The translations under genes were made by a program, and so were the position numbers. Positions 1 to 8,353 of a DNA stretch of 22,215 nucleotides are shown piece after piece. Source of the DNA: Thoreauomyces humboldtii (taxonomy: Eukaryota; Chytridiomycota; Chytridiomycetes; Spizellomycetales; Powellomycetaceae); NCBI GenBank assembly GCA_027596035.1, contig JADGJA010000344.1, positions 1 to 22,215 of the forward strand, in the 5' to 3' direction. The number at the start of each line of letters is the position of its first letter. The first letter of the stretch is position 1. Below the pieces are notes generated by a model. The model searched no databases and was not told the origin of the DNA. It saw only the letters and a list, made by a program, of their open reading frames with translations.

Positions 1-184
1 GACCTGCCTGTACACGCTCCCAATAGCCGTCCCATCACCCGTTCATATACAAAGAGGCCTATCCTGTACATCCCCCCCTCCGTCCTCTCACCGCAACCAA
101 ACACATCGGCTCTCATATCGAAACAGCTTACCGTACAAAAAACCCCCAAGCTTTACCCAAAACACAAAAACCCCCAAGAACTAA

Positions 185-481
185 ATGGCCGGACCAGCAG
201 CAGCCCCCCTCGTCGTAGCAGCATCCGCCATCGCAGCCGGAGCCGCCGCCCTCTACTTTACCGCTCGCGTCACCGGCCCCTCGGACAACACCACCACCAG
301 CACCGCAAGCACCACCGTCAACAACGACCTTCAGCAGTCCCTCGCCTCTGGACTGCAGACCCGTCAGGTCAGCTTCAGGAGGCAGAAGACGAACCTCGGT
401 GGCCGTTCCTCCCTTCTGCTGGCATCCCCTTCCACTGCGACTTCGACTGCCACTGCTGCCGGTCCGACCGACCAGAGGTGA
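185..481 (+). CDS. small hypothetical protein with N-terminal hydrophobic segment
   Basis: An open frame of 98 residues starting at an ATG with A-rich leader (ctaaATGG). Residues 6-27 (PLVVAASAIAAGAAALYFTA) form one Ala-rich hydrophobic segment, so the product could be a single-pass membrane or mitochondrial protein. It is followed by a Thr/Ser-rich stretch and a basic part around residues 58-72. Codons are strongly C-ending, like the confident genes in the window. The stop TGA lies inside a possible splice donor (AGAG/GTGAGA at about 477-484). If that donor is used, the protein could continue in a downstream exon that I could not fix. No family was recognised. It is convergent with the ufd2-like gene. 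Confidence 0.4.
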   Translation: MAGPAAAPLVVAASAIAAGAAALYFTARVTGPSDNTTTSTASTTVNNDLQQSLASGLQTRQVSFRRQKTNLGGRSSLLLASPSTATSTATAAGPTDQR

Positions 482-986
482 GACATTTTTTCTCCCAACT
501 TCTTTGTCCCCCCTCGCTCTTTTGTTCTCCAAGTGGTCCTTCCCTTTTGCTTACGCACGCCCCTTTTAGCCGAGTGACCGAGATGGCCGTTCACTGGGCC
601 TTCTCCTGAGGTTTCTCCTGACCGCGAACCCTTCACCGCCGCCAAGGTGAACTCCCGAACCCTTCTCGTCGTCGGTCCTTGCAATCAATTCTCTTTTGTA
701 TCCTTTCTCTTCCCGGTTGGCACCTACCATCACTCCCCATATTCCCCTCCCTTCCGGCGCCTTTTGTATCCCGTGTACGTGACCCGAGCAAAAACAAATA
801 GCATCACGCATCACATTCCACCCCTGTTTTCCCCCATCCATCCTTTCTTCTTTCTCTTCCTTTTTTTTTGTTTCTCTTATTTCCATCTCTCTTTTGTCTC
901 ACATAGCAAAACAAGGAAATGAAAATGGTGTATTTCCTCTCATTCACGACGAACTGATCGGGGGCTTGGAAAGGGACCAAATGGGA
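482..986. other. gene-free interval between two convergent 3' ends
   Basis: No convincing coding frame on either strand. It holds a strongly pyrimidine-rich run on the + strand at about 824-900 (TTTCTTC-type) and should contain the 3' untranslated regions of the small + gene and of the Ufd2 gene on the - strand. A spliced second exon of the small gene could lie here but is not provable by eye. Confidence 0.5.
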
Positions 987-3900
987 CTAACTGAGATCCA
1001 TCGGAGCAGGTTGTTGTTGGTCGTTGGCGGCCACGGATGCAGCCGCTCCGCTGGCCCTTCGCGATCGCTTCCATTCTTGGATCTTGTTCCTCAACGCGTC
1101 GTCTATGCAAGACCAATCGATAGGCCATCATCAGTTCCTGCGCAACCATCGAGACGGAGCGACCATGCAGAAAGACACCACCCACTCACCAGGGACGACT
1201 TGCTCGATGGTGAGAGGCTGTCGATTGAACTGGATGATCGGTTTTGAGGTGAGTTAGTTCCATGGCAGACTTTCAACGACCGGGGGAGAGTTTTTTTTTT
1301 TTGGGTTTCATTTTCCCATCTAAAGCTTCTTACCGGATCGTGGGCGTCGGACAGTAGATGCGATTTGACGGTTGACCTGTCGATGGAGAGGCCGCTCGTC
1401 GGAAGCACGACGGGATCGTCCATGATGTGGAAGAGCAACGGATCTGGTTGTGTTCCCCTCAGTCAGCCCATCACGCGCTTTTTTCTCGAACAACACACCC
1501 CCTTTTCCGAGGGGGTTTTTCTTCCCAAACTCACCCAGAAACTCGTCGGGGACGTCACCGAGCTCCTCCTCCTCGACGGCGGTCGCCTTTATGGCCGCCT
1601 CGACGTCATCGACGAACCGATCCACCACCCTCAGCTCGTTGCTGTTCTTGAGGTTGTTCCTCAGCAGGACGCCCTTGGCCCTCACGAAGAGGTCCTTCCT
1701 GTACGATCGCTCGTCCTTGGCGACGGCAGCCACGAACTCGTCGCGGTGGGCGAGGTGCATGTAGATCTCGACGAGCTCGGTCAGGAGCCTCTTGGGTCTG
1801 AACCGGTACTTTTCGGGATCCTTGACTTTGAGGTCGGTGCACTTGGGCCCCACCATGGCGGCGAGGTTGTAGTCGAGCATGGCGGCGAGACGTTCCACGA
1901 TCTCGGGCTCCATGAAGGGTTGGACGATGTCGGGACTGGCCGTCATGTACTGGAGCATGTGGACCGTCTCGTTGCCGAGGGACATGTAGGAGCCGGCCTG
2001 CTTTTCGAGCGTCTCGAGGTGGGAGACCCGTTCGTCTCGTGCCGTTTGCTCCTCGGCCGTGGCTGTGGGCTAGCATCGTGCCGGAAAGGAAAAGTTGAGT
2101 CCAGTTGCTAACCGACAAAGTCCCGCATCTGCAGAGGCCGCATACCGGTAAAGGATCGGCAAGCTCGATCTGCAAACCCTGGATGAGCTTGAACTTGGTG
2201 AGCGACTCGTCCAGCAGGAAGGTCGCATCGTTCATCAATAACGCAGCGAACTTGACGAAAAACTCTGTATTCCTGCGGAAGTAAAACAGCGCTTCAGTCG
2301 CAAAGACAAACAATTTCTCCCGCCGAAGCGTCGATCGTCCTTATACCGGCTTTCGGCAACGACCTTGGAGCGATGCCCAGCGTCATTCCAAATAGACTTC
2401 AGGATCTGAGAGATATGATAACGGATGTTGAACTTGTCATAAAACTGACTGGATGCACCGGTATGTTCCGCCTCTGTGATTGCCAAGCTTTCTTGTCAGG
2501 GACACCCGACACATCAGAAAAGACACCCGGATCTGCCTCACCAACATAGAACCGCATCAAATTCCCAACGAGCAACTCCTTCGCCAATGGATGCGTGCAA
2601 AAGACGCCGTCGAGCGAACCCTTGGACTGGCCGTCCGCCGTGCGCCACAGGGGCCAAGTGAAGGTGTAAAGGATTTCCACCAGCTTGCTCTTCAGATGCG
2701 GGTTCTTGATGTAATGTGGGTTGGCGAGGAACGTCATGCTGAAGGTGAGGAAGGCGTTCCGCGGCATGTGCTCGAACATGGGGGCCTCGTAGCGGGTGGC
2801 CGCTAGGTAGAGGTCGCAAATATCCTCGATGATCCATTCGGGAAGGATCGTGAACGCCAATGGTGGGGTGGCTGGCAGTGATGCTAATGGGAGACTACAT
2901 ACGAACCGTACTGTTGAGCGGGGTCCGATCGCAGAGAAACGAGGGTTCCAAGGACTTCGTACTTACTCTTGCGTGTCCCCTCGTGCGACTCGACCCCAGT
3001 CGATAGTGTCCCCAGCTTTTGCAGCTGGGTGGCGGACACTTGTTTGATCTAGTACGGCGCAACGGAGCAGCCACATCATGACAAGGTCGTAGAAGCGAAA
3101 CGAGGTCTCAAGGGCGGGCCGGCTTCGTAGCGCCGTATCGATGGCCAGCTTATCGCCGATATGTTTGTCGAGCTCGGTCTAGCAATGCAACATTCGGTGC
3201 AGTTATTGAGAATGACTTCGCAAGCCTTGCGAAGCAGTTCACAAGAGTCTGACCTGGAAACGTTTTATCATGCTTTCGCTCATGAGCCTCGTTGATGGAT
3301 TTGGGTCCGCGGCATCCCGATCCGCCTTCAACTTCTCAACATGTTCCCGAAGTCGATCAATATGTTTGATCAGTTGCTTGTAACTTTGGAACATGCTGAT
3401 GAGACCGTAGTGATGGAAGCCGAGCGTCAAGAAGAACACGTCAGAGACAAAATGAGCCGGTGGGGGATTCGGGTTTCGCTCTTTCCATTGCTGCAGGTAG
3501 GCTTCGTAGTGGTCTTTGTCGGCGTTAATGCGAGTTTGCTCGGTAATGTCCAAGCGATTGGAGTAGTTGAAGAAGTCGGGATCAATGAGGTGGAGTTTGC
3601 TATACTTGATGTCCATGAACGGCTCGGCGAGAAGCAGGGACACTTTCATGAGGTTATCCATGAATCCGTCCGTGGACACTTCTCGCTTGTCGACCTGAGC
3701 GGATCGTTAACACGAGAAAGAGGATAGAGGGTTGGCGAGCGAAATCGATACCTGCATCTTTCCGCGGGCAGAATTCGCGTTAAGAACGCGTGAGAAGTAG
3801 CTAAGGACTCCTTCTCGCCCTTCTGGTCCAGACTTGACGATACTCATCACGATGCCGTGAAGCCTAGACTGAATTGCCGATTGGTAAGGCCAGACTGCTA

Positions 3901-5597
3901 TGTCCCAGGTTTTACTTTGACAACAAACCTGGTACGATGTCAAGATGCCCCTTAACGACTCTTGCGCTGACATGACATTTCCAGCGTTTCGCGCTCCAAT
4001 GATGAAACCGTCGTTCATCTGTGCGTTCGCGTCTCCAAAAGTACTTCCTGGTCCGAAGTAGTGCTCGGACGTGGAGCGGGCCGAATCTGGGAAGCAGCTA
4101 ACCCGACTGAAAAAAGGTCCGAGGAAGCTCAGCAACTCCAGCTGGTTCGCCGGTGAGGAAAGATTCCAGACTTGGAGTAAAGGCAGCTGATCAGGCAATG
4201 CGTAAGATTATGCGATCGTGCAAGTCCAGAACGAGAGCACCTCCTTACCCCTGATGCTATTGGCTTGAAGCCGACGAGCATTTGCAAGACCTAGAGGCGG
4301 TGGGTGAGGCGCCGGTCTGGTCGAGTGGGAAACCACTTCGGGACGAACCACATACCCGGATGGGTGTCGAATAGTCCTTTAAAAGATCCTGCTGCCGCAT
4401 ATGCGCGGACAAAGATCGCGCGATGTACTCCAAATACTGCAAGGAGGGTTGGCCTCAGCTTGAACGGGAATGCGAGTCTGCCGATCTGAGAGTTCTCACC
4501 TCCGAAAGCCCATCCTCACTGAACCTTTCCATAAACTGTTCCAAAAATCTCGGGGGAAGAGCAGCTTCCGCCTCATCTGGATTTGAGTTCAGGAGCTTCC
4601 GAGCGATACAAGAGGGCCCCTCCTCGAGTGCACTGCAAAAGGGACGGGATGAGCAATTGATCCGGCTGATGGTGGACCCGTACTCTGCCTTCCACACCTG
4701 ATGGGTTGTGGGAAGCTGGCCGCAAGATCAGGGTGGATGACCAGCCCACTGTAGTTGATGATGAGTCCCTGCGCGGTCTCCAAGGTGCCCAACCGACGCG
4801 CCGAGTCGGCAGGTGGCACGTTCGTCGCGTTCTGTAGAAGCGATCGAGTCCGGTTCCGCACGTCGCTGAGCCGCTTCCATGCTTCAACAAGGTAGTCGAA
4901 CAGAGGCCCCCCTGCGGCATTGTCTGGTAACGAGAGGCGTGCGTATAATACGCGTTCGAGCTGGGATGTCGTGATGAAAAGTGGTTCCCCTTCCGCCTCC
5001 ATCTCTTTTGCTACCTCTTCCAGATACTTGTAGGGCTTCTTCTCGGAGATGCCAGCCTAGCAGCGGAGGGAAGGCTGGTCAAAACCTCTATAGGGTGCAT
5101 GACAACGGCTCATGGCAGGGATCATCGGCCTTACATTCAAACTGCACTGGAAGACATGTTCGAACGCGTCGTTCTCCCATTCGGCATCGGACTGGTCCAG
5201 GAACTTCTGAACGTGTCGGAGTACGGAGGCGGATGGTGATGCTTTCGGAGATTGTGCTGGCTCCAACTACCGCATTTCGCAAAGAGCAGCTGTGAGTCAG
5301 GCTGCCCAACAGCGTGCCTGTGTGCCACCGGTGAGAGCCAGACCTTTGCAACTTTAGCCTTGGGTTCTATGGTAGGCGGTGCGGTCGTCGCCGGTAACTT
5401 TGGAGCGACGACTGCTGGAGAGACGGGAAGCTTGGTTGCCGGCGAGGTGGGAGACGATGCGGAAGGGGAGGTCGGAGTCGCAGCGGAGCCCGCGAGCTTT
5501 GCGAGACGTTTCTGCCTGATCTAATCGCGAGGATATCAGCAGGTGGTTGAGGCTGGAAACGGGGGAAGCTGGTTCATACCTTGTCGCTGTCGTCCAT
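987..5597 (-). CDS. ufd2: ubiquitin conjugation factor E4 / U-box ligase (Ufd2)
   Basis: Ufd2 is an E4 enzyme that extends ubiquitin chains on substrates handled by Cdc48/p97. Exons on the minus strand: 5580-5597, 5344-5520, 5135-5266, 4698-5056, 4500-4632, 4356-4436, 4249-4290, 3752-4186, 3254-3694, 2967-3178 (see finding), 2542-2871, 2347-2473, 2146-2272, 1535-2069, 1334-1443, 1190-1229, 987-1102. The N-terminus MDDSDKIRQKRLAKL is typical of fungal Ufd2; next come a Pro/Ser/Ala-rich linker and the long helical core, with VGPKCTDLKVKDPEKY and VAKDERSYRKDLFVRA. The last ~75 residues are the U-box (DVPDEFLDPLLFHIMDDPVV, LPTSGLSIDRSTVKSHLLSD, DPFNRQPLTIEQVVPD). The first coding exon is only 18 nt. 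Total length is about 1,125 residues, slightly longer than yeast Ufd2. Phases agree at every junction except inside 2967-3178, where one frame change is needed. Confidence 0.93.
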
Positions 5598-5968
5598 TGC
5601 GATGGCGGTACGGGAAGGGACGCGAGGGGGGCTATAGAAGAGAGGTAACAGACGGCGAGTCCTATCGTCGTGCGTTGGGCGACTCGATGTTGAAACTGCT
5701 TGGTTAAAAGAGGTTCCTTCGGTTGTTTGAACTGACTGTAGATCGTTTGGTGAAAGATGTCGAAATGGGGAGGACTGGAAGCTGAGCTGACCTCACCAGA
5801 TCTGCTACTGGTACCTCGACACCACGCACGCAAGCACGCAAGCACGCACCACAGCTTCCTCCTTCTCAGCTTCCCCGAACCATGGCAGTTTATTGGAGTC
5901 GAAACATTGAGCAAAGCGAACACAAGCGCATCTATCTACCACGTCTTCAGATCCTCAATTCCCTTTCT
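5598..5968. promoter_or_regulatory. upstream region of the Ufd2 gene
   Basis: Non-coding as far as I can see. It should hold the promoter and 5' leader of the - strand Ufd2 gene and the 3' end of the next - strand gene. The only visible structure is a short tandem of an AAGCACGC-like unit at about 5823-5850. I see no reliable TATA element. Confidence 0.35.
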
Positions 5969-6523
5969 TTATGCGACCGACGCCTTCCTCTTCTTCCCTC
6001 CGCTCTGCGACTCCGCTTCGGCCTCCTTGTTCTTGAGCTCGGAAGGAGTGAGCCGGAGGGAGATCGCGGCGGAACGCCTTGGGTATGACGGTAACCTGCC
6101 TCAGCTGGCTATCGTCCGAATCGCTATCGAAGGCTGCGGGCGAGACTTGCATTTTCAAGGAAGGCATTGTGCGCCCTCCAGCCCAAGATCTGCGCGATTC
6201 AAGCCTTGCTATGCATTTCGGCAACCAGGTCCGTCCACTTTGCGCGGCTCTTCCGCTCTCTTTCAAAACTCCAAAGCACGCGGCTAGGAAGAGAAGAAAA
6301 AAGCCATGGCTGAAGACATCAATATTTTTCCCAGCACTACAGCACCAAGGTATCCATTCGTACCGTCCAGGCTTTCTTGCACTTTACTAGTTGCCGATCG
6401 CGCCAGTCGTCTTTTGGCATTCCCTCCAACCTCTCTCGCTTGGCTTTGATATGGTCCACGTAATCCGCCCACATGGACTCCCGGTGGAAGGTAAGAAAGT
6501 CGGATACACTCCAAAACCCTCGC
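5969..6523 (-). CDS. unidentified gene, exons partly resolved
   Basis: Three stretches read as coding on the minus strand. Stretch A (about 6364-6523) contains MWADYVDHIKAKRERLEGMP followed by KDDWRDRQLVKCKKAWT; its first ATG is at 6474. A 54-nt GT-AG intron (6310-6363) joins it in phase to stretch B (6199-6309), ending SFERERKSRAKWTDLVAEMH-SKA and a TGA at 6199. Stretch C (5969-6095, after a CAG acceptor) gives RLTPSELKNKEAEAESQSGG-KKRKASVA and a TAA; its basic-acidic tail looks real. B can be joined to C in phase only with a weak donor at AAA/GTGGAC. An overlapping frame with FDSDSDDSQLRQ also looks coding, so either an exon is missed or the gene carries a frameshift. The 5' end is not found. 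The composition (charged, K/E/R-rich, C-terminal KKRK) suggests a nuclear or nucleolar protein, but I recognise no family. Confidence 0.4.
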
Positions 6524-6940
6524 CTTTGGATAGGACATTGTTCACTACGTCCGATCTTTTTAAATGATATTGGGGTACAGGATGGGCCTGGAGTTCTAGG
6601 TGCGCTTTTCGTACTTGTATACTCACGTCACGCTAGGGTTGGGTTGGGCCCTCAAGTCAAGTCTTCGTCCAGCATTTCGATCTTATCGAGTGAAATGTTG
6701 GGTTACAGCGTGGGCCTGTACCTAATTGTGGGTTGGGGGGGAAGTGTTGGAAAGGCGTACTCTTACCCTAACCCTATCCAAGCTCCCCCTTCCCCTTTCT
6801 CTTCTCCCGACGAGGCACCTGTAACTTGGACTCCTGACCGAGATTGCCTCTCAACAGAGAAAGTGGCTCCGTTTTTCAGCACTTCCGAAGCCATTCCCAC
6901 CAGCATCACACACACCCAAGCATACTCAACCTCAGACGAC
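6524..6940. other. unassigned stretch with a diverged direct repeat
   Basis: Between the unresolved - strand gene and the nuclease-like + gene. It holds a diverged direct repeat (about 6569-6590 and 6697-6718, 19 of 22 bases alike) and GT-rich runs. From about 6780 the + strand frame 2 reads coding-like, Ser/Thr/Pro-rich sequence (SPDEAPVTWTPDRDCLSTEK) leading into the ATG at 6941. On the minus strand GTGAGT (about 6632) and GTAAGA (about 6765) resemble splice donors, so 5' exons of the unresolved gene may lie here. Confidence 0.35.
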
Positions 6941-7034
6941 ATGGACACGTTTTCCGAGGAGCGTTGTAGGGACGACATGCGCGATCTCTTAAACACATGG
7001 TCTCCAGAAAAACGCAGAAAGTTCGAGGACGAAT

Positions 7035-7964
7035 ATGGGGACATCGGCTGCGATGCGTATGGACCTGGCCGAGCAAATAGCCATCAAAGCAGCAACCGGA
7101 GCTCAGATACTCATGGTCACGGGGATCGACGTCGAGAAGGCTGTGCGGTTGAGACACTTGCAGAAGAAGTACCAGTGGAAGCTGGAGGAACAGAACACGT
7201 CTTCCGACTTTACCCCTACCCCAACATTCGTCGAGCAACTACGACGCTACGACGAGTTCTTTGATTCAACAAGCAAATCTCAGTGCCGGAGCTCGGTCCA
7301 CGTCTTCATGGTCGAAGCAGTGTGCCACCACAGTGCCTACGGCGTGCTCAAGTGTTACGGGGAGGCAGAATTCTCCATGTTTTCCTCGGACAACGAGCTG
7401 ATGCTGTCCGGTCAGGGAGACTCTACGATGGCCTGGGGCAACAGCTCGGTGCCACGTGCTCGCAATGTGTCCCTCATTGTGGAGGTCAGGTCTGAGGCGG
7501 CTAATATCACGTCGCAGAGGAGCCTCATCCAGGTCTTGACGTACATGGCGATCGCTTACAAGGAGCGCCTCAAGGCCAAGAAGGCCAACCCGGGAGTCTT
7601 GGGCATCGTCACGAACTCGGTCGATTGGGTGTTTCTCAGGATCGACAACGAAGGCATCCCGTCTAGGACCGGGCCCTATATTCGTAGAGATGCTCGGGAC
7701 CTCTCAGTAATTCTGCGCCACCTTGCCTTTGTCGTGGCCGCTGCCATGTCGTCGTCGCCCGCGACGTCTGCGGTCTCGGTCTCTTCGATGGATGATCTGG
7801 CGACGGGGGGACGGCTGGGCGATTTGAGCAGCATTCCCAACTTTGCAGTAGTTATGCGCGACGCGGGGGCCACTGCCGAGAGATCGAGGACGGCAGGACG
7901 GACGACCCGATGGTCCTCGTACGTGATGACATCGATGATGACGAGTGAGGGTGGGAAAGGTTGA
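7035..7964 (+). CDS. PD-(D/E)XK nuclease-like protein of fungal type
   Basis: 309 residues from the ATG at 7035. The core resembles a PD-(D/E)XK-fold family spread through fungal genomes, often in many copies: an LSGQGD motif with Asp at residue 129, then SLIVEVRSE with Glu150 and Arg152 in the place of the usual Glu-x-Lys, then SLIQVLTYMAIAYKERL with Gln166, then GIVTNSVDWVFLRIDNEG. This order (D, ExK, Q, Trp-phe-leu-arg-ile-asp strand) is what led me to the family; the Lys-to-Arg change may affect catalysis. The tail after residue 225 is Ala/Ser-rich and probably disordered. The start is uncertain: frame 2 from ATG 6941 (MDTFSEERCRDDMRDLLNTW) reads coding-like until about 7060 and would join this frame with a one-base shift. 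Function in the cell is unknown; effector-like, transposon-related and domesticated nucleases all share this fold. Confidence 0.6.
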   Translation: MGTSAAMRMDLAEQIAIKAATGAQILMVTGIDVEKAVRLRHLQKKYQWKLEEQNTSSDFTPTPTFVEQLRRYDEFFDSTSKSQCRSSVHVFMVEAVCHHSAYGVLKCYGEAEFSMFSSDNELMLSGQGDSTMAWGNSSVPRARNVSLIVEVRSEAANITSQRSLIQVLTYMAIAYKERLKAKKANPGVLGIVTNSVDWVFLRIDNEGIPSRTGPYIRRDARDLSVILRHLAFVVAAAMSSSPATSAVSVSSMDDLATGGRLGDLSSIPNFAVVMRDAGATAERSRTAGRTTRWSSYVMTSMMTSEGGKG

Positions 7965-8353
7965 ATTTGCGAGATGATCCCGCCCTCTGGTTGTTTCGTT
8001 CTTTGCTGGCGTGTGTGGAAATGAAATACAGTCAAGCACAGTAAGTCAGAGCACCCGTCACAGGGGTGTGGACTTTGTTGCTGGCTTTGCGGTGCCAGCT
8101 CCTGGCCGCCAACAAAGTCCACACTCCTGTGACGGGTGCTCTAACTTACTGTGCTTGTCTGTATTGCTTTTTCTTCTGTCAATGCGAGATGGTTGCACGC
8201 AAATTGGTTCTGTTCATCCAAATCTCCTGTGTGCTTACTTTCTACTCCTATGTATCGCGTTTGCTGTATCGCATTCGTTCGTTTGAGCGTGCGGAAGGTC
8301 GTATCGCCATAGCGACACCAAAACAAACATAGCGACCAAACTCGAAATTCCTT
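7965..8353. other. convergent intergenic interval holding a fold-back element
   Basis: Lies between the 3' ends of the nuclease-like gene (+) and the transporter gene (-). Apart from the fold-back element at 8029-8161 I see no gene; short frames here are translations of the hairpin arms. Confidence 0.6.
8029..8161. mobile_element. MITE-like fold-back element with 52-bp terminal inverted repeats
   Basis: Left arm 8029-8080 and right arm 8110-8161 are reverse complements at 49 of 52 positions, by direct base comparison; mismatches are at arm positions 4, 18 and 36. The 29-nt spacer (8081-8109) has its own small hairpin (GCTGGC at 8080-8085 with GCCAGC at 8094-8099). Outer ends read TA/CAGTCAAG... 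and ...CTTGTCTG/TA, so a TA dinucleotide borders each side. A TA target duplication and CAGT-type ends are features of Tc1/mariner and pogo elements, so a non-autonomous MITE of that superfamily is the best reading. The element has no coding capacity. As RNA it would form a long near-perfect hairpin, so a hairpin RNA or 3' end structure is the alternative. Confidence 0.7.

Noticed and set aside
1365..2111. 248-codon + strand ORF
   Set aside because: It is the reverse-strand shadow of the conserved C-terminal part of Ufd2.
5757..6287. 176-codon + strand ORF over the Ufd2 upstream region
   Set aside because: Composition is low-complexity and unlike protein, and the minus strand holds better coding segments across the same bases.
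6764..6778. Possible interstitial telomere repeat (TTACCCTAACCCT)
   Set aside because: Barely two units, no longer array, and the window is dominated by housekeeping genes; the bases also serve as a donor-like site on the minus strand.
8025..8165. CRISPR array or bacterial-style terminator
   Set aside because: Only two arms in inverted orientation, in a fungal nuclear context; a fold-back transposon explains it better.
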